Shown one piece after another: positions 48,854 to 60,232 of a stretch of DNA of 64,000 bases. The position numbers and the translations under genes were made by a program. The notes beneath the pieces were generated by a model. The model made no database searches. It had not been told where the DNA came from and worked only from the letters and a program-made list of their open reading frames with translations. The DNA comes from Aphelidium insulamus (taxonomy: Eukaryota; Aphelidiomycota; Aphelidea; Aphelidiaceae): positions 23,112 to 87,111 of the forward strand of contig JAZDSV010000053.1 in NCBI GenBank assembly GCA_036784855.1. The letters run 5' to 3'. Numbering within the stretch: position 1 is the stretch's first letter; each line of letters begins with the position of its first letter.

Positions 48854-50928
48854 CTAGTTGGCAATGATATTTTCCTGTTCGCTGTCGTCAGAGTGCTCGA
48901 ACGAAACCTTTTTCATTCCCGGAGAAGTCTTCTTCACGGACGTTATAGAAGGCGTACTGTTGAGCGCGGTCGAATTGACATTCAGTATCTGACTGACTTG
49001 CGGATCAAACAGTGGCGCGTTCACTGCTGCCAGCGCGTCGGGCGTTGATATCTGCGCGCCTGAGAGACTCGCCATATTTTTGGGCGTTTTCGCCAGTGAC
49101 TGGTACGACTGTCGAAGCCATGTGGGAGTGGCCGGCAGTTTGCTGAGTAGCTGCTGGGTTTCTGCGCTTCTCTTTATGTCGGCAAATGCCTCGCGCTCGG
49201 CATTGAAAGCCGCGCGCTCTTTACCCAGCCTGATTGCAGCTTCAGTGAACCGTTTTCGCTCTTCGTCCAACTGTTTGCGCTGTCTGTCCAACTTTATGGC
49301 TTCTTCGTCCAATTTACTTTGAGTTGAGTCAGTACTACAATGTACATTGAGTGTTAGTCCTACAAAGAATCCGCGTCATACATACATTGGTGCAGGAACC
49401 GAATCTCCAGTGCTACCAGTAACCTGGCTTCCCAAAGATAGTTCAATCAGACGTGCTTGTTCCGCCATGACTTTGCGGTACTCCTCTACCCGGTGCACGG
49501 TGAGTACATCGCTGGTGCTACATGATAAACTTACTCAATTGTTTGGAAAGCTCCTTATTTTCGTCTTCCAGGGATGATTGCTTTGCTTTCGCGTCACGAT
49601 GTCGCTGAAGAAACTGGTCCACCGACTCTCTCAGTTCATCCAGCGCGTCTTGAACCAAATCCAATAGTTGCGCCTCCACTTGATCCCACGGCAGATCAAA
49701 TATGGGTCGCTTGACGTCAGGTTGTGTCTAGTGGTGTGTCAATATCCAGAGATGGGGCCGAATAACAAATCGAGTGCTAACAAACCTGCTCGTCAGTCAA
49801 ATTAAATGATACTATTGTGCGATAGCATTGAAACAAGGTTGCTCGCATTTTCAAACATTCTTCAGACAACAGCTGCTCCTTGGCTTCAGCTTGCAGAACG
49901 AGGTCGTGGGTCATGTCATCCTGATGATTTGAGTTGTCATTGTATTCATCAAAAATAAGCGTAAAAGTACCATTCGGGGATCTGGACTGCGTTTCCAGTG
50001 CTGTGAAATGCCCGACAACACTGGATTGATGATTTGAAACGAGGTTTTCCCCCGGAAGCTATCAGTAAGTGACTTTTGAATGCTCTGCCGCATCTTGGCG
50101 GCATCCTTTTCGCGCTTTCGAACCTCGTGCTACGAGATATATACATTAATAAGCATGCACATATCTATCAATGCATAATCAACCGTGTACTGCTGGCGGC
50201 AGTATGCCAAGTTTGTCTTGGCTGCTTTCAATTCATCGCGGAGCTGCTGCGACTCGGCCGTCGTTGTCTGCAGATTTTTCGACGCAATACTGCGTTAAGT
50301 AAGCATATGTATAACGTTCACCAAACGACCTGAGCATACTTGAATTTAACTTTGACGGCATCAACTTCTCGTTCCGCCAACTCTAATGCACCTTTGCTTT
50401 TCGCCTTAACGGTCAGGGACAAGGTACTAACAGGCACTGATACAAGCATACCAGCTGCTTGCCAAGCGCGTCGAAATCGTTCTGCAACCGCATTCTGCCA
50501 TCTTCAATTTGTGCCATCTTCTCGCGATCTTTCTGCGTAGCATACGTGAGCACATACATCAGCAGAGTGCTATGCATTCATGCCTGATGCGACTGCAAGA
50601 TGGTCATGAAACAGTCGACCAACTTGGCAACGTCGTCACGATCGGCCTTGTAGAGGCGGAGCTGTGACGGGAACCCGAATGTGGCCAGAGCATGGTTCAC
50701 GTAGTCCGTAGAGCGTTTAATTTGTGCCGGCGTCATGGGACTGAGGGTGTTGGCTGCGCCGGGCTGGGATCCAGATCGCGGCGGCCGTGGTGTGACCTGC
50801 TCAGAGGATTTCATTCCACCAGGACTCCCGGCATTCACAGATTCGCCACATCCATCTGTGGCCAGTGGCCTTGGAGGCGGTGGCGTGGACGGCTCCATGC
50901 GGTGCTGCAAATCTGTCTGGAGGCTCAT
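48854..50928 (-). CDS. SSX2IP: SSX2IP/ADIP (Msd1)-like centriolar coiled-coil protein
   Basis: Nine exons: 50928-50584, 50532-50452, 50404-50340, 50289-50184, 50129-50022, 49986-49786, 49727-49535, 49485-49386 and 49334-48854, total 559 residues. The ADIP-domain signature is DYVNHALATFGFPSQLRLYK with a following short helix (DVAKLVDCFMTIL). The middle has HEVRKREKDAAKM and PNGTFTLIF; the rest is coiled coil with a Ser/Thr-rich tail. In animals SSX2IP sits at centriolar satellites and basal bodies and helps anchor microtubules; fission yeast Msd1 is related. The first intron needs a GC donor (GCATGA), and other introns are as short as 35 nt, so the model is supported by phase rather than by strong sites. 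Family call is from the ADIP segment. Confidence 0.7.
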
Positions 50929-51265
50929 TGAACAGTTTCAGTGCCTGTGTACATAGAAGTCTCCTCTGTTGGAAGAAATAACGAAGACAAGATAGCAGCA
51001 TTTGCCGTTATCGCACCTAATAGTGATAATCTAAGGGCCCGGCTTGGTATGACCCGATACTCGGAATTATGCACTTAATAGATACAGCCACTGCTACGAG
51101 ATAATTGTAAAGTTTAACTGGGTTGGGTGTCTATCTTGAACTTGGTCGCGACTCCAGTCCCCGAGCATCTTTTCAGGGCTACCAAGGGCCAGACAAATAG
51201 AATCGTAGTCATAGGAGAAGATACATCCCGCAATTTAGCTTTTGGACACGAGATTAAGCATACAG
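50929..51265. other. Intergenic, no gene seen
   Basis: Short divergent interval between the SSX2IP-like gene and CWF19L1. No supported ORF or repeat; expected to hold both promoters. Confidence 0.5.
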
Positions 51266-53203
51266 ATGAAAATTGTAGCGTTTGGCGGCATCGCGGCACA
51301 TCAGTGGCCGGCATGGGCGGAACGCGCCGCCGCCCTGCACGCCAAGCACGGCCCGTTTGACATGTTTTTCTGCGTTGGCTGCCACCCTCCCGGCGATGAA
51401 GTGGCGGCGAGTTTTGCGGTTGCCTGCTCCCCCATCTCCTCTGTACCGGTCTATGTGGCCGTGTGTGGTCCGGTGCCGGATACCCTGACGCTACCGGCAA
51501 ACTTTAATGTGCTGCGTACGTCCTGTTGCTCTCAAATGACATACAATGTCTTTTTAGGCCCACTGCTAATGCTGCTGTGGGTGCAGATGGACACGCGGTG
51601 CGCGATCTCGCCGGAGGTGACAAATTGCGCGCGGCTTGTTTGATGGACACTGCAGATGCTTCATCACTCCGACAAGTCGCGTCACGCTGCAGAGAACAGT
51701 TCCCGGACGGCGTGGATATACTGTTGTCGCAGCTGTGGCCCACGGGTATCACCGGGCTGACTACACCGCCATCGACATCATGTGCATGTGACGAGTCCAA
51801 ATACATTGCCGACGGCTGCATAACCATGCGGCCTCGATATCACTTTTCCTCGTCACCAGAGTGCAAGGTGTTTTGGGAACGTGTGCCGTATCGCTCCGCC
51901 ACGGCTCCCAACGGCCACGTGACCCGCTTTCTGTCACTTGGGCACTTTGGCAATGCGGACAAGCAGCGCTGGTTCTACGCATTCAACATACAGCCATTGC
52001 ACAGTGCGACGCGCGCTCAGTTCTGTGTGGAACCCGCCGGCACCACGGACTCGCCTCTGGTGCCGAGTGACAGCATTGGGCGAGGGAAACGCGCCCTTGA
52101 CGGCGACGGCAACGCTTTCTTTGAACCACCTGCCGGCGAGCCATCGCGCAAGAAAAAGACTGCTACGCCGCCTGAAGGATACGTGTGCAACATTTGCAAA
52201 ACTGCTGGCCACTACGTGCATGACTGTCCCAAAAAGGCGCCGCCGGTCCCGCCAGACGGATATGTGTGCAGCAAGTGTGGCCGCGGTGGTCACTTTTCCA
52301 ACGATTGCCGGCGCAGAGACTCCAACAGGCAACCGCGGCCAGCGCGCAGAGACCAACAACGTATGTGTCGTATAGTAAAATATGTATTGACTATAACCGT
52401 ACAGCATGCTGGTTCTGTCTGTCAAACCCAGAGGTGGCCAAGCACTTGATAGTGTCCATTGGCGATGAGGTGTATCTCACGCTGCCCAAGGGCGAGCTGG
52501 TGCCGGGACACGTGCTTCTTGTTTCCGTGGACCACTTGGCCTCATCTTGCGTTATGGCATTAGAGTCCGCTGGCCGCAAGGAACTGGACAGGTGAGCAAA
52601 ACATATATTCTTAAATCACATACGGTACTGGATGCAATACCGCAGATATATAGACGCGTTGAGGCGGTTTTTTATGGACAAGCACCAGCAAGACATTGTT
52701 GTATTCGAGACCAATGTCCGCTCGGTGCACATGAACGTTCAGGTGGTGCCAGTGCCGCTAGCACAGAGTTCCGATTTGCGCAAAGTGTTTGAAGATGCTG
52801 CGCTGCAGCTAGGCATGCAATTCGAACCGGATGTAAAGGTAAATACTAAGTCTGTTTAGTATGATTTCACTACCGGTAAACTTATGGTGACTAAATAGGG
52901 ATCGATGTATGGAGATCGGCCCTTCTTCAAGCTGGAGCTTCCTAGCGGCGACAAGTTGGTTCACTTTCCATATGGCAAATTCAACATTCAGTTCGGGCGG
53001 TATGTGTATCAGTGATATACATATATGGAACTATGCATGCAGCATGCTAATTTTCATCTAGGGAGGTGCTGGCCAACTTCTTGAATGTTCCAGACAGGCG
53101 CGACTGGAAGCAGTGCGTGAAAGACGATCGGGAGGAAATGGCGGATGCTGAAACGTTCAAACACTACTTTAAAGCATTTGACTTTACACTGGACGGCGAA
53201 TGA
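51266..53203 (+). CDS. CWF19L1: CWF19L1/Drn1 with inserted CCHC zinc knuckles
   Basis: Exons 51266-51519, 51558-52360, 52405-52591, 52646-52838, 52899-52999 and 53062-53203 give 559 residues. The start MKIVAFGG is followed by a metallophosphatase-like N-terminal domain (GVDILLSQLWP, RPRYHFSS, RVPYRS...NGHVTRFLSLGHFGN). The C-terminal CwfJ domains have CWFCLSNPEVAKHL, a histidine-rich pocket (VDHL, RSVHMNVQVVPVP) and FGREVLANFLNVPDRRDWKQC, with DFTLD at the end. CWF19L1/Drn1 works with the lariat debranching enzyme in spliceosome turnover. Two perfect C-x2-C-x4-H-x4-C knuckles sit between the halves (about 52186-52310), which I do not recall in the human protein. The first donor is GTCCTG, chosen over GTACGT because only it keeps the frame. 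Confidence 0.9.
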
Positions 53204-53301
53204 GGCAATAGAGTCGCAGCCATGCGCAAGTATGTAGACATACAGTATTGGAAGCTATCTTTCAAAACAAAATCTATCACGCTTGCATGTGTACCGGTCG
53301 A

Positions 53302-54503
53302 CTAGGAAAGAAAGACGCGCTGCTGGCCTTCCACGGCGCCATAATGTTCTAGCTGCTGCTCTTCGCGGTCATATTCCGCTTGCTCCTCCGCGCTGAGAAA
53401 GTTGTACAGCCAGGAGCGAAAGGCCGAGACGCGCGTGTACACACCGGGATATCCCTGACGCGCACAGCCCACGCCCCAGCTGACCACACCGCTCAGCACG
53501 GGCCGACCGTGAGGGCCCGGTGTTGTCGCCTTGGCCACCAGTGGGCCACCGCTGTCACCCTGACACGCGTCCTTGCCCTTCACGCCACCCGCGCACACCA
53601 TGGTGGACGTGATGGCACGGTCACCCAACGCCTTCTTGCACCGAGTGTTTGACTGCAGCGCCACATCCAGCTCCATCAGCACATCGCTGCCATAGCCGCC
53701 CTCCTCCGTGGCACCCCAGCCGATTACGGTGCGGTTGTTGTCGGACGGGGCCGAGTTCTGGCCATTGTCTATGCGCACGTAGTTGGCCGCCGCGGTCATG
53801 TTGTCGCCGCCAATGAGCTCCCACACGGCAATGTCACTGTCGAGCGTGGCGGGATTGAAGTTTGGGTGCACGGTGATGCGTGCCACGCCCAAGTCCAGAC
53901 CATGCTCGGCCTCCGTGGTAGACTGCAGGTTGTGCCTGTGCACCGAAACACGCAGCGAGGCCAGCGGTATGCCCAGCACGGAGCAGTCTGCACAACATGA
54001 ACTTCAACGTGACTCACAGGTATGACATATACATATGTATATACAGCACGTGTAAAGTATCATGCGCGGCTAAACTTACGTCCAGCGGTGACCATGAGGT
54101 TGCGGCCGAACAAAGTGCCGGCGCAGAATTGATACGTGCGGCGCTGAATGGCGGCCGTCCACGGGCTGTACTTGAAGGCGGGCTTCACCTCGCGTCCACC
54201 CACAATCTTCACCGAAACATTGTCGCTGCCATCACCGCCTACGTGACCGGTCTTCGCGGAGCCGAGGACAATTTGCGGGCCGTTCTGCTCCGTGAAACGG
54301 TTCTCATCAGTATCGTGGACTTTGTCGTCATCAGCGTCCACCATATTCTGCGCAATGAAAATTCTATCTCTTGAAGGCACTAGTATCTGCGGGGCGAATC
54401 CACTTGGCATCGCGTGGCTGCACTGCGCAAATATGATTCCAGCACTGAGCATCGTCGCCACTAGCGTCAGTGGCAGCAAGTTGTAGTCGTAGCAGATCTT
54501 CAT
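53302..54503 (-). CDS. Trypsin-like serine protease 1 of 3
   Basis: Exons 54503-54080 and 53987-53302 give 369 residues. Start at MKICYDYN because it opens a signal peptide (LLPLTLVATMLSAGIIFA); a further Met lies ten codons upstream. An ~80-residue acidic propeptide precedes the activation site, KIVGGRE. Catalytic triad: His in TAGHC, whose codon is split by the intron (C|AC); Asp in DIAVWEL; Ser in CQGDSGGP. The residue six before the Ser is Asp (KDACQGDS), predicting cleavage after Lys/Arg. SWGVGCARQGYPGVYT completes the S1 pocket. The C-terminal ~30 residues extend past the domain and are Glu/Gln-rich. Secreted zymogen. Same orientation and architecture as the next two genes. Confidence 0.93.
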
Positions 54504-54917
54504 GTGTGAAAGTGATACGTGGATTGTGTGCAATCGTTGTCGTTCTTCTAGCAGTGATTATGTTTTCTACGGCTCAAGAAATCCAGATCACTCTACAGAC
54601 GGTGAGTGCAACGCGGTAGCGTAATTACTGTAGAAGAAAATGTGCGCGAGCGACAAGGTCCGACAAACGCTCGTCAGGATTCAAACTGGCGCGTGTCGTG
54701 GCAACAAATGCAGCCAATCACCGTGCGGCATGGCTCCTGAATTTGTCCTCCTCTGTTGGCAAATCCCACGTGACTGCCTGTCGTCTGTTCTGGTACTCTG
54801 CAACTGTCAGGGTAATAATGCTTTTTTACCTTTCATGTTGCTTTAAGACATTCATGCTTATTGATTTTTAACGCTATCTTTTAAACATCTTTCAAACAGG
54901 TTATATTTATTCATACA

Positions 54918-55813
54918 TCACTTTTTCCCGGCCAATTTCATTACCCAGTCGCGCACCGCAGACATTTTGGTATAGACGCCGGGAACTCCAGCTCGCGCAC
55001 ATCCGTCGCCCCAGCTCACAATGCCTACCTGAACTGGACTGGAAGCATCCTTGTCCATCGGTAGTATCATCGGGCCGCCCGAGTCACCTTGACACGAGTC
55101 CCTGCCCTTATGGCCTCCAGCGCACATCATTGTGCTGGTGATTTCATGTGGATACTTGCCTTTGCATTCCGTCGGGGATACAAGAGGCAATTGAACTTGT
55201 TTCAAGATGGGGCTTTGAAATCCACCCTCGACCGTGCTGCCCCAACCCAGAACAATCATTTTTTCGCCTGTCTGTCGGGATTGAACGGTATCGAGTTTCA
55301 CATACGACCGTGGATCGATTGCTTCACCGCCAGTCACTTCCCAGACGGCTACGTCGTGGTCATATGTTGACATCTTGAACTTAGGGTGCACGGTAATTTT
55401 CTTGACCTTCAATTCAATACTTGACTTTTCAGGTTGATACAAGTTAAAGCGAGCGGCCTTGATCGTCAAATGCTTGTGATTGTGGACAAAGTTGACGGAA
55501 CAGTCTACTGGGGTAAGCTGTTAATACTATGGATTAAGTAGTACATACGTGCTGCAGTCACCATGCGGTTCTTGGCGTAAATGCTTCCGGCACAAATCTG
55601 TAATGCTCCTTCAAATATAGCGCCGAGCCAGATCTTATTGCGGTATTTCGCTTTCGCCGGTCGTCCGCCAACAATTTTGTTAGTTGCATTGTGGACGGCA
55701 ATCGGCGCCGGCTCAGTGTTTTTGCTGGCAGTGGTATCCTTTTTACCTTGCGGTGCGCCATGGCAAGCAGAAATCATTATCATCACCATCAGCAAGCATG
55801 CAAAAAATTTCAT
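54918..55813 (-). CDS. Trypsin-like serine protease 2 of 3
   Basis: Exons 55813-55549 and 55504-54918 give 283 residues. Signal peptide MKFFACLLMVMIMISA, a short propeptide and the activation site KIVGGRP. The intron again splits the catalytic His codon (GCAC|...|AC TGT, giving TAAHC); using the acceptor four bases earlier (CCCAG) would give Leu-Asp, so the TAG acceptor is preferred. Asp in HDVAVWEV, Ser in CQGDSGGP, and Asp six residues before the Ser (GRDSCQGDS) predicts trypsin specificity. SWGDGCARAGVPGVYT is present. The domain ends near the C terminus without an extension. Likely a secreted digestive or host-directed protease. Confidence 0.93.
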
Positions 55814-56041
55814 TGCGTGCGTCGAATGAACATCATTGCGAATCTCTGGCTATTTTATGTCCATTGATCGATCGTTTGCTGTCAAATCACAGATCGGGAT
55901 AATGGCGAAATAATGGGGGAGGTAATGGCGAATCTGTCCATTACCCCGCATGTAATTGGTTGCATGGTAGATTTTACACCTATGAAGCACACGATACATC
56001 AGAGGTATGAATGTATATTCAAATGATTAGTGTTACAGCAA

Positions 56042-57007
56042 TTAATGTTTGTTGGAAGACTTTTTGCCTTTCTTCTGGTGGCGGCGTCTTTTCTTTAACG
56101 CGGCCTTTTTCTTTTTTTCACCCGCGTGCTTGCTGTTAACATGACTGTCGATCCAGCTGCGAACATCGCTGTTGGTCACGTCCGTGTAGATTCCTGGTTT
56201 CCCTTTCTGGCCACAGCCGTAGCCCCAGCTTGAAATGCCGATCTGAATGGGATGCTTGCCTGCCGCGAGTAGAGGGCCACCTGAATCACCTTGGCAGGCA
56301 TCTTTTCCCTTTTCGCCGCCAGCGCACAACATGGAGTCGGTTATGTCTCCTGGGTATATCTTTTTGCACTTTGCGTGGCTCTGAATGGCGACGCTGACTT
56401 GGTTCAGCGTACTGCTCTGCAATCCTTTGTAGGAAGTAGCTCCCCACCCCAGTACCGTGGCTTCAGTTCCATCGGCAGTCTGGGCTGATGCCAGATTGAT
56501 AAAATCAGCATCCGACATGGCATCGCCGCCAGAAAGTTCCCAAACAGCAACGTCGAGATTATACGTTTTGTGACTGAACTTGGGATGCTTATAAATCCCA
56601 ACAACTTTCATCGAGATGCTTCCTTTTTCATTTTTGTACAAGTCATAGCGCTTCACCCTAATTTCCATCATCTTGTAATCATTCGGTGAGTACAGAGAGC
56701 AATCTAAAGAGATCAGCGAAAATTACGATGATAGCAATGGAGACTTACGAGCTGCAGTCAGCATACGATTCTTTGCAATGATGGTGCCGGCGCATAGCTG
56801 GTTGCCGTCGACCATGATGGCGGCCATCCAAGGCTGATATCGGTATTGCGGTTTAGCTTCATTGCCTCCGACGATGTAGGAAACAGTGCCCGATTTGACA
56901 GGTATGGCATCGCTGAGATGGTCAACCTTGGACGGCAGTGCTCGACAGTCAATCATCGCCGACGTCGCTATGATCAAGAGTGGGATATAAAAGCGCGGAG
57001 AGTTCAT
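56042..57007 (-). CDS. Trypsin-like serine protease 3 of 3, Lys-rich tail
   Basis: Exons 57007-56749 and 56703-56042 give 306 residues. Signal peptide (FYIPLLIIATSAMIDC), propeptide, activation site YIVGGNE. Triad: His in TAAHC across the intron (C|AT), Asp in LDVAVWEL, Ser in CQGDSGGP; KDACQGDS gives trypsin-type specificity. SWGYGCGQKGKPGIYT is present. The last ~35 residues are strongly basic (KKKKAALKKRRR and KKGKK), absent from copies 1 and 2, and might bind a polyanionic surface (inference). Member of a same-strand tandem array, probably formed by local duplication. Confidence 0.93.
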
Positions 57008-57240
57008 TTGAGAAGGATATTGTGGTTAATGGATATGTAAGTGAAATTGAACGAACGAGGACCATTCTCGCAGCGCGTTTTATGGCTGATGGCGTTGGTT
57101 ACACAACGCGTTTCAGCATCTCCGCCGCCCAATCCGTGACTTGTACGACATGCTGCGTTTCTAGAAGCCACTACAGTTACACAAGCCAGAAATTTCGTAC
57201 AAGATTTCATTGGTTGAATTATGCTATGATGCTGGTATTC

Positions 57241-58132
57241 TTATCCGAGGCTGTCGAGTACGGAAATGTGTGACCGATGTTTCACGCACATGGCGGCATA
57301 TTCATCGACACATACTTCATACGGATGGCGCGCGCACTGCCACCGTATATGTTTCAAAACACCACCAAAGCGACTATGTGACTTCTGAAGTGCTTTTTCA
57401 AATGCTTTCAGCCCCAAGCTATGGAAGCATATCAAAATACAATTAAGCGTATTGCGCCACTCACAGCAGCACAAGATGCTTGGATAAATTCATCTTGCAC
57501 TTTTGCGCGCGAGAGACCGCAGTGCGCGATCTTGTTTGAATTAGGGCGAATCCGGAGGATATGAAGCTTCCGATTATAGCTTCACTTCGTCAGGTTAATA
57601 TACTATAGAGCTTCACGTACTGCAATAGTAGTTTTGACACTTTGGGCCTGCATGAGCCAGAGCTTCCACGTATCGCTTAAACTTCAGAGCGCATATATAA
57701 AAATTCGAAAATATGTTGAGCATGGCCGTATATCGATTGTTGAATGAAGTATCGAAATAAATTGCATGACATTTTGGTTTCAAAGCACTAGTTATGTGAA
57801 GCATAGACCTAGAACAGCTCATATCGTCTTACAATACAAGCTTGCGAACAATGCATTCTGCAAGAGTGGCATCAAAATCGACCGTAACGGAATCTCGAAT
57901 GTCTGAGCGTTAGTTACAGTCAGCTGTTCTTTGCATACACTACCAACCTGAGCCGAGATAGCGTGAGACGTCGCTAGTGACATCCAGCGACTCCATCTCG
58001 ATTGTCATACCACACCAAGGGAAGTAGCGATCGTTCTCGATGCGGCAGTACAATTTTCCGTATCGATTACGCAATTGGAAATTTACGAGAGTTTTTTCAT
58101 CGTTCAAAAAGCATCCATAGTCGGGAAACCCT
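57241..58132 (-). pseudogene. TERT: 3' half of telomerase reverse transcriptase (fragment, frameshifted)
   Basis: Five minus-strand exons: 58132-57948, 57902-57833, 57808-57621, 57579-57465 and 57418-57241. Exon 1 has GFPDYGCFLNDEKT (RT motif D; human VPEYGCVVNLRKT) and FPWCGMTIEMESLDV (motif E; human FPWCGLLLDTRTLEV). Exon 3 has LKPKCHAIYFD (human LKCHSLFLD) and later exons end GLKAFEKALQKSHSRF, as in the TERT C-terminal extension. The T/CP, QFP and RT motifs 1-C, including the catalytic Asp pair, are absent: upstream on the same strand lies asparaginase instead. One base is missing in a T5 run at about 58078-58084; restoring one base makes exon 1 fit its phases. The later exons are all in phase, which suggests recent damage, an assembly error, or a 3' remnant. 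Confidence 0.8.
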
Positions 58133-58169
58133 TGTACATTAGAGATCTTTTATGGTAACTGGGTTTTAC

Positions 58170-59506
58170 CTGCTGCCAATGTGCTGGGCACATTGCCCGC
58201 GCCAAACGTCTCCAACACCACGCCCTGGATGGGAGGCGCCAGGAATGCCCGCATGGTGGACGCAGTGACACCGGGAAACATGCGCAGCGCCGAAACATTG
58301 GTGCAGAGCTGTTTGTGGGCGTGGAAGCGGGCGACCAGGTGCGGCCGATGGATCTCGGCCCAGTTCAGATCGATGGTCACGCCGACGGTGGCCAGCGGCT
58401 TCATGTTTGGCGACTCGAACGCGGCAAAGTCCATGGCGTTGATCTTGGTACTCCTGTTCCCGCGCAGCAGTTTGTTGGCAAAGAACAGGCTGACCTCGGG
58501 TATGACAAAGTGCCCGGCAATGAACAGTGCCCTTGGAAGTATCACTAACCTGTCCACAAGCAAAATAATACACTCACTGACCCGAGAATGTTTTCCTCTG
58601 CGTCCGTGCGCCATTCTGCCAGTGGCACCTGCGAGCCGGTAATTATCACGGTCTTGCCCAGATTCTCCAGCATGAATGACAGTGCCGATGCCTGTGATTA
58701 CTGTGAGCTATACACGTATAAAGGATCTCTAATCAACCGTGTAGGCCATGGTGTCTGTGCCGTGCAGCACCACAAATGCATCAAAGTTGCGATAGTTTGC
58801 TGAACAAAATTGTCAGAGAGTGCACGGGACATGCAAAGTATCCACCTTCAATGTCCGTGGCAATCTTTATCCAGTCCGCCATGTCCATGCTGACAACAAG
58901 TGTATAACAGGTATATATACAGCCATATACATGGAGCATATGTATATACACACGGCCTACAATAATAACACGCACTTGGCACTGTCCAGCAGCGGGCTGT
59001 ACTCCAGGATGGAGTAGCAGATGCGCTTGCCATACACGGACGCCGGAGTCAGCAGTGAGTTGAAGGTGAGGGGAGCGGTGTCGGGGCGCTGTGTGGCGAC
59101 TATGCGGTGCGTGGTACATTCCCGTACACACGCCCCGTCATTGAATCGGTGCATGGAGCGCAGTGTGTCTGCCACGCGTATTATAGACATATGCGTATAT
59201 GGACGCGTTCATGGGCAGACTGACCGCACAACCAGTTGGGGACGGGCTCATATCCCTGTGGAGTACAATTAGACGCGCAGGCGTAACGCGTTAATGGCTC
59301 TTACACCGCCGGTCGGGGACGCCTTCATGCCGATGGTCCTACGTGTAGTGGCGATTAGAGCAGTGCCAGCAGTGCACTAGATGCTCCCACCCGCCAGTGT
59401 ATATGACCAGCACGTTGCGAATGGGCGCGAACGCGGCATCGTGCTTGTCGGCACTCGCGCGCTGAAAGTCCACAACGGGATTCAAGTAGAAGCGCTCCGT
59501 GGACAT
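58170..59506 (-). CDS. Type I L-asparaginase, 3'-truncated and joined to TERT exons
   Basis: Exons 59506-59391, 59338-59305, 59255-59225, 59168-58976, 58889-58846, 58799-58738, 58691-58582 and 58531-58170, phases all consistent (about 317 codons). Active-site TGGTIG (nucleophile Thr) spans exons 1-2, and HGTDTMAY carries the second catalytic Thr/Asp. Then [39 protein letters not shown] and FAAFESPN, ending [13 protein letters not shown]. The family normally continues for well over 50 residues past this (human ASPG: NCTHCLQG...TTDYA), and those are missing. The next exon on the same strand, after a 37-nt GTAAAA...CAAG intron, is TERT motif D in matching phase 1. The enzyme would hydrolyse Asn to Asp and ammonia in the cytosol, but the truncation probably abolishes folding. 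Confidence 0.85.
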
Positions 59507-59539
59507 AATGTGTGTATCAGCCTACATGCACGTGCTGTA

Positions 59540-60195
59540 TTGCTGTTTATGTATGTATATATATATGTCTATAGTTGGATGTATGTATGTGTGTATGTAT
59601 GTGTGTAAATATGAATAGTTTGTGTAAATGAATAGTGTGTATGTATGTCTATAGTTGGATGTATGTATGTATGTATGTATGTATGTATGTATGTATGTAT
59701 GTATGTATGTATGTGTGTATGTGTATGTGTGTGTGTATGTGTGTATGTGTGTGTGTATGTGTGTGTGTATGTATGTATGTATGTCTATAGTTGGATGTCT
59801 GTGTATGTATATGTATGTATGTATGTGTATGTGTGTTTGTATGTATGTGTATGCATGTATGTATGTGTGTATGTATGTATGTATGTCTATAGCTAGATTT
59901 ATATGTATATGTGTGTGTGTGTATGTATGTGTGTGTGTATGTATGTCCATAGTTGTATGTATGTATGTGTGTGTGTGTATGTATGTATGTGTATGTGTAT
60001 GTGTGTATGTGTGTATGTGTGTATGTATGTATGTATGTATGTATATAGTTGGATGTATGTATGTATATATGTATGTATGTATTTGTATGTATGTATGTAT
60101 GTATGTATGTATGTATGTGTACGTGTGCGCGTGTGAGTGTATGTGTGTATGTATGTATGAATGTATGTCTATAGTTGGATGTGTGTATGTATATC
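59540..60195. repeat. (TATG)n microsatellite with CTATAGTTGGATG interruptions
   Basis: Long TATG/TGTG tract in which CTATAGTTGGATG or a close variant recurs near 59569, 59650, 59786, 59888, 59947, 60046 and 60169. ORFs on both strands here are repeat translations, not genes. It lies upstream of the asparaginase start codon. Confidence 0.95.
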
Positions 60196-60232
60196 GCTCA
60201 ACACCAACACTATTTGGCTGTTATTAAGGGCA

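Noticed and set aside
59522..60227. ORFs of up to 190 codons on both strands
   Set aside because: Microsatellite translations with no independent support.
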